Shown here in pieces: positions 37,071-48,318 of a stretch of 64,000 nt of DNA. The first letter of the stretch is position 1, and each line of letters begins with the position of its first letter. A program made the position numbers and the translations under genes. The notes under the pieces were generated by a model that saw only the letters and a list, made by a program, of their open reading frames with translations, was not told the DNA's origin and searched no databases. The stretch comes from Nymphalis io (lineage: Eukaryota; Arthropoda; Insecta; Lepidoptera; Nymphalidae): positions 7,973,501-8,037,500 of the forward strand of contig NC_065894.1 in NCBI RefSeq assembly GCF_905147045.1, in the 5' to 3' direction.

Positions 37071-37222
37071 CTAGACAGTTCGAAAAAAAAACCTTCTACC
37101 ACTTCATTTTTAACGAAAAACCAGATCGTTATCTTAAAGATTGACACATAAGTATATAATATGTACATTAATAATAATTATTAAATTGTTAATAATAACT
37201 AACCAATTACATACACCAATGA

Positions 37223-38070
37223 TTATGCATCTAAAACATGATTGAGATAAGCAATGTAACAAATAGCTAATCGAAGTATTTCTATTTTGGAAAGTTTTTT
37301 GTCCGGTGGTAATGTTGGGAGAAGTCTTCTAAGAGATCCAAAAGCAGCGTTGAAGGCTTCCACTCTGATTCTTTCTCTTGTTGCGTGAGCGGTTCGATAC
37401 TTTAAAGTTGCTCGTCGTCTTCGTCTCCGTTCTTCACGAGAAAGACCGGCGCATGGTGACCCCGTTCCGCTTGATAAATATGCATCTTCGGATAAAGAGC
37501 ATGGCTCTAATGTTCTATCTCTGTTTAAAAAAAAACGTTTTTAAAGAATTAGGTTGTAATGATAGTTAAAAGTATAATATAGTATAATTGGTTTTATTAT
37601 ACATTTTTTAAATATATTGTAAATGGCCTTTTTAAGATAATAAAATAAATATTTTGTTCAATATTATGTTTCTTTATTAATTACAGTATGCTCAATTTAT
37701 ATTTACTAGTGGTTGGGTGTTGCTCAATCTCACCTATACCTATCATTTATTCTATTGAACAGCAATTTATTTCTGTGTTTTCCTATTAAATTACAGGCAC
37801 AAGGTATATAACATCGTAAATGCGGAAGCGAGAGAATAATAATAATAACGTTCTTGCAACTTAATATAGACAAGTTTTTATTAGACAACCTTCTACAACT
37901 TAAATTGGTAATATCTCTTTGAATTTTTGTTAAAACCCTTGTTCTTACCTCTTTCTTGGAGCCAAATTCTCTCTGCCAGTAATTGGTAGTAAGGCCTCCC
38001 TTGGTTCAGCCAGCATGCAGGGTAACGATCCGTCCTCCATGCTGCTGGCGGTTTCTAGCCAGCTTTTCAT
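37223..38070 (-). CDS. HLH4C: bHLH transcription factor, NSCL/NHLH class (HLH4C-like), two exons
   Basis: Complete 139-residue protein assembled from two exons on the minus strand. Exon 1 is 38070-37949 (starts MKSWLETASS, donor AG|GTAAGA). Exon 2 is 37520-37223 (acceptor TTTAAACAG|A, stop TAA). The 428-bp intron is phase 2, and the joined codon AG+A gives Arg. The C-terminal half is diagnostic: a six-Arg run, then ATLKYRTAHATRERIRVEAF (basic region and helix 1), a TLPPDKKLSK loop and IEILRLAICYIAYLNHVLDA (helix 2, protein end). This matches NHLH1/NHLH2 and fly HLH4C almost residue for residue. Glu90 of the basic region is the usual E-box contact. The family acts as dimers on E-boxes in developing neurons. 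The Met at 38070 is the first in frame with the exon. No adjacent open frame betrays the gene because exon 2 is only 298 bp. Confidence 0.93.
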
Positions 38071-41000
38071 AATGAGTCTGATGGGAACGTTGACTTTTTA
38101 ATTAATCTGAATAGTTGGTTGTTCAATAAATTATAAATGCTCATAAAAATGTAAGAATAATTAAATCTTTGAAGTAAAATTGTACCTAAGCAAAAAAAGT
38201 TTTCATTCATATTCTTCACCGTTATTTATAGATGGACCTCTTATTATTTTAAATATTAGTTTCTTAAATAATAATTGTTAATTTATGTTGAATAAATATA
38301 TTAAAGTTTTGTATTTTTTGTAACTATAGCAATAAACTAATTTTAAAAAGCCGTTCAAACTGTATGTTATACGCAATTCACTAATTGTTTGAACGCACTA
38401 ATCACAAAAATAAAAGTTTATTAAAGAAGTTTATATAACTTTATGTTATGGTTACTCGTACTGGTGTTTAGTAAATGAGAAGCACATGGTTATGTACTCA
38501 TAGTGTTTTTGAAACAGAGAAAGACGGGACGTTATACCGGGAAGTTATACCTATATTCCATACTAATATTATAATATTAAAAACCTAAAGAGTTTGTTTG
38601 AACTCGACAAACTCAAGATAGAACACTTCAATTTGAGATTTTTTTTGTTTTAAATTGCCCGTTTATTGAGAAAGTTGAGATACTATATAAGGCATTACAC
38701 ATATAGCATAACACTATATCCATAATGTAAAACCAAGCGAAACAGTTGGTTAATTAATAATCTAATTTATTTTAATATTATTTTAATCTATTTAATAAGA
38801 TTTTCAGTAAACCTTAATAGTGAGTCACTAAGACATTCCATCAGCAACATAAAACATGCATTTTGCCCTTTGGTGTTACAAAACTAGCTACTTAACCCTA
38901 CATAGCCCTCGGCACGTTTGTTTTGATTCCTGACAAATAAAATTTGCCGGCCGCAGGGAAGAGTGGTTCATATAAATAATACATCACCCGTTCACACCTT
39001 ACACTAAGCGAGCTCTTTAGGGGATAATAAATCCGTATTTATTCTTTTTATATCGACCCCAGTAACCCTCGGGTAATCGAATCATGTTCGGTCGCCGTAT
39101 CGAATCGATTGAGAATTTCACCCACTCTTGATGTGGAATGAAACTATCGTTCATATTGAATATTAGGACTACTATTATCATATGTATCAGACATTAATAG
39201 GTAACACCGTAGAAATATTTTTAAAAATGTATGCTGATTGATTGATAAAAAAAGAGATTTTGTGGATGTTAGTCGGAGACAGTGGGTTCAAAATCGAGCA
39301 CAACTAAATATTCATATGATTAATTAATCTCACACTTAGCGGACAAGGAACATCGTAAAAAATATGCATGTCTGATATACAATTTTGCTACATGTGCATG
39401 CACAGAAATACATTTACAACAATAAGGCTCTATTATTTCTGCGAATATAGTAGAAACAAGAGGCTCAAGCTATGCGCGGTTGTTAAGCGCGGCTTTATCT
39501 TTTTCAATTATCTGTTAACTTTATACTACTTTATAATACTTTTACCATTTCGCGCCATAACGACCAAAAAAATTTGTCAAATAAAAAAGTATATATCATA
39601 CGTGATTACGAAAATCTCATTAATATGTGATATTTAAAAAAAATTATTATCATGTATCACTTAAGAAAGACATCTATACTTTTTTAACAAAATTAACTAT
39701 CATTATTGTTTTTTATAATTTTATTGCAATCTATAGTTTAATGTGTACAAATTTCCATGTAATTCGAGAGGCTTAGGCAATTGAATTTTGTTGATGTAAT
39801 TCCCTAAGAGCAGTCGAGGGTGATATTGTGTCTTTATTGCATTTAAATGGATTCCATTACATATCACTTATATACGCGATTGGAAATTTAATAAAATAAA
39901 ACTGTCCGTTTCGATAGTAGCATAATAAATAAGATGTCTAGCACTTTATTTTATTTTTAAGACAATTTATTTGTAAGCCAACTAAAATTTATCATCGATG
40001 ACTAGACGATATCTTATCGCGATGACGACACGGTGTATAGGCATGCACAAATCGTTTCAACAGAAATATTATGTAAATTGAAAAATATTTATATTTTTGT
40101 TGGTATGTATTTCTCGTTAAAGCTTTTTAGGCTGCACTTGCTCTTTTCTATGGAACTAATTCGAATCTAATCTAGATATTGATGCTTGCAACAACAACAA
40201 CAAAAAATTACGAGATATGTTATGCAATATATATTTTTATAATTTTATCATCATGTCTATATATCAAACTAGCGTTTCAGAATTGCTAAATACCACTTTC
40301 CATAGCTCTTCAAAAATGAAGGATTTTCTATTTTTCGTATACAACATCCCCTCTACCACTAACAAAGGTGTTACATTTTCAAAAAAATCTTGTATTTCAA
40401 AATTTACTGTCTATAAGGAACCCGTATGCAAATTTTCGTGACGCTAAGCCCAGCAGTTTGGGCTGTGTGTTGATATGTCAGTTACTCAGATATTCTTTTA
40501 TGTATACGCGACGCGATTTATAAATATAATATAATATATTATTTTTTATTTATATTTATATTTTTTTTTTTATGGATTTGAGTCTTATGTATGCAATGAG
40601 ACAGATTCACTTTCATATTTTTTATATTAAGTCATAATTTTCTCCTATTTAGTGTGTCATTTTTTTCCTTACATTTCCTTCGTAACTTCGAAAAAAGATA
40701 GCGGTATCGATGATAGATAGAATGAAACAAATCTAATAAAGTAAACCTTAAACAACAATTATTGATTAAAACATTGTTTCATAAAAATGTAACGATGATG
40801 ATTCAAATACCAGTCATGTACATGAATGTTATCATAAATAGCTATATTATAATTCAAGAAACAGTTGATAATTTAAAACTTTATTCTCATTAGAAATACA
40901 TCGCAGCCCATCGAGAAATATTTTTAGGATATGTGTTTTTTTAATACGTTATTAAAATATACACTAATATTATATAAAAGTCAATGTGATGGCTGACTAA

Positions 41001-41095
41001 CAAGACGCAGTAAACAATAAGATAGAGACTGCAAATATTAAAGATATTTCCGGTTTAGTAACGTAGATGTGCAATAAAAAAGGGTTGTGCGCAAT
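38071..41095. other. upstream of the bHLH gene; intergenic, no gene seen
   Basis: AT-rich sequence that should include the promoter of the minus-strand bHLH gene. GC-balanced patches occur at 38940-39130. Around 38561-38580 is a short family-E repeat word in reverse. The 89- and 74-codon frames near 39368 and 40217 have no recognisable features. Confidence 0.45.
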
Positions 41096-41218
41096 TTAAT
41101 CGCGCTGCTCCGATGGGGGTTGGTAGAATACACATGTGGTAGAATTTCAATGAAATTAGACATAAGGAGGTTTCCTCACGATGTTTTCCTTCACCGCAAA
41201 GCACGAGATGAATTAAAA
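41096..41218 (-). mobile_element. SINE family B, body fragment
   Basis: Carries the minus-orientation body words 'gggggttggtagaatacaca', 'atttcaatgaaattagacat', 'gtttcctcacgatgttttcc' and 'caaagcacgagatgaatta'. The tRNA-like head is missing. Confidence 0.8.
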
Positions 41219-41458
41219 TTTAATTTAATGCATTGTTTCATATACAGTCCTACACCCCGGTCACTTAATTGACTCGTTCATAGTTTCAATATTTTAGCAG
41301 ATCAGGACAAATAAACGTTTTGGAATTAGATAAACATTTCGTATAAAAGTAAAAGCATCAATATCTATTCTTTTCCTCGGGTGAATCCGCTGCAATGGGT
41401 GGTGTTAATATTTTATCCACCCCGGATCCATCCCAGCGCCTACATGAAATAATTGCAC

Positions 41459-41640
41459 AATTTCATGACATTTTATTTGTGAAAACTATTTTTAAATTTA
41501 ATCTATTGTGTTATTGCCGCATGAAACACATATATTGTTTGTTATTTTAAAATTTCATGACATTTTATTTTTGAAAACTGTTTTTAAATTTGATCTATTG
41601 TGTTATTGCCGTCTGAAATACACATTTTGTCATTTTTTAA
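41459..41640. repeat. imperfect tandem duplication, period about 92 bp
   Basis: Copy 1 starts 'aatttcatgacattttattt' at 41459 and copy 2 at 41551. Both continue through 'gaaaact.tttttaaattt.a', 'tctattgtgttattgccg' and 'tgaaa.acac'. A few substitutions separate them. It is non-coding. Confidence 0.85.
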
Positions 41641-42794
41641 GTTTGTCATTTCTAAATTCTAAAAGCGACCGAATATAATAACAGAAATATAGACTACTGG
41701 TAATAAATCCTTGGTTTTCATGATGTCGTTCACGAGTCACTCAAAATACACTAAGCCCAAAGTAACACACGTGGACACTTTGACATGATATTATTTTTGT
41801 TGACAATAATCTTAGCATAAATACACTATCAAAATAATATATTAAAAAAACTCATTCAAAACTAAATTTCCTTGTTTAGCATATTTTATGAAAACCGTGT
41901 AAATAATAAAACAAAAAATAAATATATTTCAAAACTCACTTTGTATAAGATTTTTGGTCCGAATCATATATGTTTAATAATTTATCAATCAATTGGACAC
42001 AAATCACTCTAACTTTTTTGTAGTCCGCGCCTGTAACTTAGATATGACTATACTGGTCCAGATGTCAGCATCCCTCTGCATTTATGTCCTCTGAGGGGAT
42101 GGTGTTACCCTCTAAGAGGGCGGCGCCTAGAAAAGCTTTCAGTTTAGGGGTCCGTAGCATTATATGCAATGTAAGTATTATTGTTTTACTATTTTATTAA
42201 AATACAAATTTATATTTTAAAATTCGCAATAAGATAGTAAATTAATTATAAGAATTCAGTCCTTTAACTATATTTTTGTAAGCTAATATAAGGAGCAATA
42301 GTTGATCAATTTACAGACAAACGTAGACATAACTGGACGAATCTGTTCTAGGGGTGATTGATCTAAAAATAGGAATCAAATTAATTCGTATTATTACAAG
42401 TACCTAAACGATTATTTGATAATAATAATAAAATAACTTTATACACCACAAAGAAACAAAGACAAAATTAAGGTACAAAACCATAAAAAAGAGTTAACAA
42501 TGTGATATTTGATAATTTGGTGAAAAGGTCATAGTCTCAGCTAGGCTGCTTTTCAGTCTACGCCTTGTACATATGCTGCCAACACAAATGTTACATTCAG
42601 TGCAGTAAAAGGTAAAAGAATATAAAATTACTTAAATAATAAACTTATGTTAATACAATTTTATAACACGCCCAATAGGCTAAAATAAAAATAATGCAAG
42701 CATTACTAAAACAGAGAGGTTTTTTTTATATTTAATCAGCTTATGATTAATTTAAAAATTTAAATTGGATAAGCATTTGTTTTTTTTTATTGAA
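41641..42794. other. mostly non-coding, one exon-like block
   Basis: AT-rich apart from 42000-42170, which contains a possible short first exon listed separately. No other gene signal is seen. Confidence 0.5.
42084..42170 (+). CDS. possible first coding exon, gene unknown
   Basis: An ATG at 42084 opens 29 codons (MSSEGMVLPSKRAAPRKAFS... ending IICN) that end exactly at a consensus donor, AAT|GTAAGTATT, in phase 0. GC content rises over precisely this block. The reverse strand is also open here, and I could not find the following exon, so this is a candidate only. It may instead be a non-coding exon or an old repeat. Confidence 0.25.
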
Positions 42795-43067
42795 TAGGTA
42801 AGCGGACGAGCATATGGGCCACCTGAGTAGTGGTAAGTGGTTACCAACGCCTATAGATATTAGCGTTGTAACAAATGTTAAACATCGCTTATATCGCCAA
42901 TGCGCCACCAACCTTGGGAACTGAGATGTTATGTCCCTTGTGCCTGTAATTACACTGGCTTACTCATCTTTCAAACCGGAACACAAAAATCCCAAGTACT
43001 GTTGTTTTGCGGTTCTGATGAGTGGATGGTACCTACCCAGACGAGCTATGCACAAAGCCCTACCAGC
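42795..43067 (-). mobile_element. SINE-like repeat (family A), left arm of inverted pair
   Basis: Minus-strand copy, with T-run tail at about 42780-42790 and head at 'gcacaaagccctaccagca'. Its head faces the head of the next copy only 11 bp away. Confidence 0.88.
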
Positions 43068-43078
43068 AAATAAAGCCC

Positions 43079-43362
43079 ACTGGTGGTAGGGCTTTGTGCA
43101 AGCTCGTCTGGGTAGGTACCACCCACTCATCAGATATTCTACCGCAAAACAGCAATACTTGATATTGTTGTGTTCCGGTTTGAAGGGTGAGTGAGCCAGT
43201 GTAATTACAGGCACAAGGGACATAAAATCTTAGTTCCCAAGGTTGGTGGCGCATTGGATATATAAGCGATGGTTGACATTTCTTACAATGCCAATGTCTA
43301 AGAGCGTTGGTGACCACTTACCATCAGGTGGCCCATATGCTCGTCCGCCTTCCTATTCTATA
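43079..43362 (+). mobile_element. SINE-like repeat (family A), right arm of inverted pair
   Basis: Plus-strand copy beginning 'actggtggtagggctttg' and ending 'ttcctattctat' plus an A-rich tail that has grown into an (AAAT)n microsatellite (to 43388). It closely resembles the 13921 and 44464 copies, so it is younger than its left-hand partner. Confidence 0.9.
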
Positions 43363-43388
43363 AAAAAATAAATAAATAAATAAATAAT

Positions 43389-44261
43389 GTTAAAACATTA
43401 GATGCACGTTAAGTTCGTCGAATTTTGTGTATTATTTTATGTTCTTGTATCCATTACTAACAAATAAATACATCTTGATTTTGTGAACTTAGTAATGTTT
43501 GTAAAGCTTTGATTTCTATTAATAATATTATTTTGACCAGAAATATAAAAAGTAATAATAAATAAGAGAATACAAATAATATTACATTACAATGCTTTCG
43601 GTTTTGTTTGTTTTTATTAATTTATAAAGATACTCTTAATATTTTATGCAGTGATAGCCCACAGCATCTGATCTAAGCTCCGCCTCTCTCACTCAGCCAA
43701 TCCCACGCAGACTCCGCCTATTGATCCATGGACACAGGTGTTCCCGGATAATTGATACCCGTATAAACTTGCCCGGATATTAAATCGATACTATTTCGGA
43801 ACGTTCCATTTAAATAACACTGGGTCCTTTACTTTATCATCTTTCTTGAAAATTTGTATCTTAATCATGAAAATAAACCGTAATTGTTGGTACTTTAAAT
43901 TATTCTGATTAAAATATTTTCCTGTTAAAATATTATTATAAATATGATCATTTTTGATAAATTGCTTTGTGATGTTCAACGTTTTCTAATTACTTATAAA
44001 GAAAAATATAACTGAATAAAAACGTTCTGACTGAAAGGAAAGAAGGAAGGTAAGACATACATATTAGAGTAATTATGAAAGTACCCACTTACATATTATT
44101 TGTTAAATTAAGAAATGTATTTAATGTTTCCTTTACAATTTTTGCTCGGCTACAATGCTGGTTTTGTCGTTAAATTATATTTTTCTCAATTATTTTAAAG
44201 TGTATAACACATACAAACAGGTATCTACATAATGAGAAGCATAGTCAAACAGCCTACTCAA
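43389..44261. other. intergenic, no gene seen
   Basis: AT-rich spacer with a GC-balanced patch at 43650-43780 that contains stops in all frames. No repeat family is recognised. Confidence 0.5.
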
Positions 44262-44378
44262 TTATACTCGGCACGTACGTTTTTCGTGTAGTTTCTTCGC
44301 CTCTTTTATTAAGTCTCTTCTCAAACGACCAATTGAAAACCAGTGCCTTGTTTCGACTGAGTTATACTGACCTGGCTT
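44262..44378 (-). CDS. possible coding exon, gene unknown
   Basis: Minus-strand frame of 38 codons, KPGQYNSVETRHWFSIGRLR then RDLIKEAKKLHEKRTCRV and a TAA. It is preceded by an AG acceptor-like site (caatag) in phase 0. The amphipathic Lys/Arg/Leu pattern and balanced base composition look coding, but the acceptor has a poor pyrimidine tract. It could pair with the 46019-46117 exon candidate, which also ends in phase 0. No family is recognised. Confidence 0.22.
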   Translation of the reverse strand, partial: KPGQYNSVETRHWFSIGRLRRDLIKEAKKLHEKRTCRV

Positions 44379-44463
44379 CTATTGCCACAGAACTAAAGTA
44401 AATTGTCATCGTTGGTACTTGGTGTAGTTCTGTGTGCACTTTAGAAGAACATTTGTTTCATTT

Positions 44464-44746
44464 TACTGGTGGTAGAGCTTTGTGCAAGCTCGTCTGGGTA
44501 GGTACCACCCACTCATCAGATATTCTACCGCAAAACAGCAGTACTTGGTATTGTTGTGTTCGGGTTTGAAGGGTGAGTGAGCCAGTGTAATTACAGGCAC
44601 AAGGGACATAACATCTTAGTTCCCAAGGTTGGTGGCGCATTGGTGATGTAAGCGATGGGAAACATTTCCTACAATGCCATTGTCTATAGGCGTTGGTGAC
44701 CACTTACCATCACGTGGCCGTGGCCGTGGCGTATATATAAAAAAAA
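44464..44746 (+). mobile_element. SINE-like repeat (family A), full length
   Basis: Starts 'actggtggtagagctttg'. It is nearly identical in order and sequence to the 13921 copy up to 'gaccacttaccatca', then has a short local 'gtggcc' triplication and 'gtatatataaa' plus an A-run. The unusual 3' end suggests replication slippage or a variant tail. Confidence 0.9.
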
Positions 44747-44803
44747 CTTTCTTTCTTCTCTTTTTTAAAGCGCCTTTTATTTATTTCAATTTTTTATATA
44801 TTA

Positions 44804-45004
44804 GACATTAGCGTCATAATAAATATTAACCATTACATAGGTATATCGCCAATATTCCACCAAGCTTGAAAACTTGAAACTTGTGAAAGATGTTATGTCA
44901 CTTGTGCCTGCACATAATAATATTAAGTATTGCTGTTTTGCTGTAGAATATATGATAAGAGGGAGATACCTACCCAGAGAGGCTTACACAAAACCCTAAC
45001 ACCA
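44804..45004 (-). mobile_element. SINE-like repeat (family A), old, tail-to-tail with previous copy
   Basis: A strongly diverged minus-strand copy: 'gacattagcgt', 'tatatcgccaat', 'gttatgtcacttgtgcctg', 'gtattgctgttttgctgtag' and 'cacaaaaccctaacacc'. Its tail lies about 57 bp from the tail of 44464-44746. Confidence 0.65.
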
Positions 45005-46018
45005 ATAAATTGTAGTATATATCTCTTATTGTCATTTAATTGCCAGTAGATTTAACCTGATTATACTATTTTATATATTTGATTCGGGATCTCGTAATCT
45101 GTAACTTAAGCTACCAAGACTAACGATAAATTTAATTAAATAGAAAGTTAAAACATAATTTATAAAAAAACATATTCGTAGAAGAATCCAGAATCCGTAG
45201 AATAGAACAATTATTATGAGAAAAATATCCTGACTGACTGATTATAAACATATAGAGATACATTTCGTCGTAGCTCCGTGCCTTTGTCTATAAATTGATT
45301 TAAATGATTTTAATGTGTCTGCATGTTTTCCCACTGCTGCTTTTGAGAAGAAGGTTTAGAGTTTATTCGACCATTTTCTCGTACGATACATGCAGTTTTA
45401 CTTCACCGCCGAGCACGAGATGAATTATATAATAATAATAGTTTATTTGCATAAAACATGATAGCATACATTTTAACATACACATACATGTCTAGTCACA
45501 TATATGACATGCAATCTTATTATAGATATTCTTGTTCTTATATTTAATGATAGAACACGAGTATATTAACATTGCAGACTTAAATCTATGTAACCAACAT
45601 CCGTTTTTTTTGTTTTTTTTTCGGTGACTAGAACTCAATATCCTTCATGGTATATTTAGATAACCAGTGTTAAGGTAATTATAAACACAAATAAAAACAT
45701 GAAAATTGATTAAAAAATATATTAAGCCAACCCAAAACATTCATTAATACATATTCAACCTTGAAATTTTACGCTTAATGCGCCCAAATTAACTGTCACT
45801 TAACACAATAAAAAATCGTTTATTAACAGTATGATTACTACAAGATACTAGATACGACGATAACTCCATTATCTTGTAGGCATAAAACATGTAAATTTCG
45901 TTCCAAATATTTCTATTGCATCTAGAATATTTTAATAACTAGAATATATTGTCAATGAGTTATCTAAAATTTTGTTGTAATATCGCGTCAAAGAAAATGG
46001 CATTTATTACTTAGACAC
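45005..46018. other. intergenic, no gene seen
   Basis: AT-rich with a family-B SINE fragment at 45338-45428. Nothing else is recognisable. Confidence 0.5.
45338..45428 (-). mobile_element. SINE family B, short fragment
   Basis: Contains 'cccactgctgcttttgagaa', 'aaggtttagagtttattcga' and 'cttcaccgccgagcacgaga' in the minus order of the family. The middle is deleted. Confidence 0.7.
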
Positions 46019-46117
46019 CTGCAGACTGCTTTCTTCATCCAAAGGTCTTGACTGCTCCAGGTAACGCGATAAAGGGATCATAATATCAAAATGATGTCGT
46101 TTTTTTCGAGTATCCAT
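46019..46117 (-). CDS. possible first coding exon, gene unknown
   Basis: On the minus strand an ATG at 46117 opens 33 codons: MDTRKKRHHFDIMIPLSRYL and then EQSRPLDEESSLQ. They end at CAG|GTGTCT (46019), a plausible donor in phase 0. An in-frame TGA sits directly before the ATG, so this would be a true start. The composition looks coding and stands out from the flanks. The continuation is unproven; the best downstream partner I can see is 44378-44262. No family is recognised. Confidence 0.27.
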
Positions 46118-47014
46118 TCAGGCTGTCAATACAAAGACACAGATTAATTATGTACGTGTGTATGTCGCAGCTCGTCCTTAAGTTCTGTTTGTTTGTTTTT
46201 AGTAAAAAGTAATGATTATTCTTATATCAACCGTATGCAGATGGTACTGTAATGCATCAGAAATTAACAAGAAACATAGCAAAAAAAAAACAAACTCCAA
46301 AAAAGGCACGGGGACAAATGTCTGGGTAGATTTAAGTAAAGAAAAAGTTTTTAATAGAACGAGATAAATTTAAGTAGATACATAATTTTAAGATAAGATT
46401 TAACAATAATATAAGTCTTTTGTATATACAATTGTGTGATTTCCAAACTGACTAATTTTAATTCACTCATAGTTATATTTTATAACATCCTCAATTATCT
46501 GTAACCGTGAAAAAAATATATTCCTAATCTAAAAAGGTTTATGTAAATTTAAGCGAATTTTCTTTTATTGTCGTTAATGTAAACGAATAAACATTAACCA
46601 ATAAACCCCAATATGAATTCAAATTACCCGAATGATAACGCTATGTTAAAGTTTACTTCGAGAATTTGGAATATAATTTATGCAAAGAATCATGTACCGG
46701 GCGGCGACATCCGCTAATGGTAGTTTGTATTTCAGTATTAATGCCATAATAATCAGCTGTACACAAATACTGCACAGACTTTGAAGGTCATGGTTAGGGA
46801 CATATTTTACTTTACGACAACGTCACGGCATGTCTATTCATCTATGTTCTTAAAGGTTAAACGGTGAAATTAGACACGACAAGTTTATATTCCAAATGCT
46901 TCGTCATAGAATTATCCCATTTTTCCATCTGGTATTATAATCTAATATCCTTTATACATCATAATATCCAATTTAAGCTGCTCGTTTTAAAGCTCATAAG
47001 TAAAGTTATAGATT
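46118..47014. other. intergenic, no gene seen
   Basis: AT-rich spacer with no coding-like segment or recognised repeat. Confidence 0.5.
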
Positions 47015-47228
47015 CCAAGAGACTACGTTCAAATCAATAGTGGTATACTCTCGTGCCTTGGAAAGAACGCACGGCCGTTCGTCCTATTTCCTTAATTTTC
47101 TCTCCGGTCGTATCGTATTTCCCATCCGACTACGTAAACGAGGCAATAGAGACTTGTTTTGTATCTGCACATGTGTTTGCACGCATACTTGTGCTCTATC
47201 AAAATCTCTTGTGTAGGTCACAAGTAAG
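47015..47228 (-). repeat. dispersed repeat family C, reverse orientation
   Basis: Words 'gagactacgttcaaatcaat', 'ctcgtgccttggaaagaacg', 'ctctccggtcgtatcg', 'tttcccatccgactacg' and 'gcacatgtgtttgcacgcat' are the reverse counterpart of the 15480-15765 copy. The frames of 60-85 codons over it are accidental. It abuts the LINE that follows. Confidence 0.6.
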
Positions 47229-47299
47229 TCCTTGGGATTGGTCGTTGTGGCCAAAAGTTCGGGAGCACTAAATCTTATTTCAAATAACTTAACATACAT

Positions 47300-48318
47300 T
47301 CTTTTGCATATCAATGATATGCTCTCCCTTGGGAACATACATTGCTATGCAGATGATAGTACAGTGCATGGTGGATACCACGGACGCGCAGTGGCTGGGC
47401 GGGCGGAAACTGAGGAGAGGCGGGAGAATCTTGTCATTGAACTCGATAGGACGTTAGATCTCATCGCCAAATGGGGCTCTGATAATCTTGTTGAGTTTAA
47501 TGCCAAGAAAACACAGGTATGCGCTCTCACGGCGAAAAAGTCAACATTTTCCCCTCTTCCCTCCCTCTGTGGTACTCCGCTGGTGATGCAAAGCAAAATC
47601 GCCATGCTGGGGATTGACGTTCGCTGCGACCTTAGTCCAAGGGATTACATCGAGGCTGTTATAAAAACAGCTTCACGGAAACTCGGAGTTCTGAACAAGG
47701 TGCGGCGCTTTTTCACGCCACAACAACTGTGCCTGCTGTACAAAACACAGGTACGGTCTTGCGTGGAATATTGCTCGCACCTTTGGGATGGCTCCGCTAA
47801 GTACCTACTTGAGGCCTTGGACCGGTTGCAGCGACGTGCCGTACGCATATTGGCGACGTAAAGGTCACAAACACCCTTGAACCTTTACAATTGCGTCGTG
47901 AGATAGCAGCACTGAGCGCTTTCTATCGACTGTATCACGGCGAGTGCTCTGAGGAATTATTCTCTCTAATTCCTGCTTCCCCCTTCCTTCTTAAGTCCAC
48001 GCGAGCTGGTTCTCGATGTCACCGCCTAACTGTGACATCAATTCCATCGCGAACAAAGAAATTTGGCAACTCCTTTCTTTGTCGCACTTCCAAAAAATGG
48101 AATTCCTTACCAGCTCACGTATTCCCCTCCTCTTACAACCCGGGTTCCTTCAAACGAGGCGTGAAGAGGCATCTTGCGGGCCGGCAAGGCGAAGGCGGCT
48201 AGTGCAGAACGTTTTTCCCGTCTGTACTGGCCGTCGTCGCGTTTGGACTCTACTACCACTTACCATCAGGTGGAGTAGAGTCATTTGCCCTCCCGGCGAT
48301 ATAAAAAAAAAAAAAAAA
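47300..48318 (+). mobile_element. non-LTR retrotransposon (Jockey/CR1-like), 5'-truncated and frameshifted
   Basis: The polymerase is preserved only from LLHINDMLSLGNIHCYADD onward, so the reverse-transcriptase palm motif YADD (about 47350) is present but fingers and endonuclease are gone. The thumb region follows: LIAKWGSDNLVEFNAKKTQV, then VRRFFTPQQLCLLYKTQVRS and CVEYCSHLWDG. The frame breaks near 47845-47860 (RILAT then stop) and resumes in another phase at VTNTLEPLQLRREIAALSAF, through ECSEELFSLIPASPF and KKWNSLPAHVFP to the normal C-terminus. A short 3' UTR (ending 'ctaccacttaccatcaggtg', then 'gagtagagtcat') and a poly(A) run to 48318 close it. It is a typical dead-on-arrival LINE insertion. 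A second 3' end of the same family sits in an SMG9 intron. Confidence 0.9.

Noticed and set aside
37378..37569. 63-codon plus-strand frame over the bHLH exon
   Set aside because: It is the antisense of the bHLH-coding exon, which matches the NSCL/NHLH family precisely.
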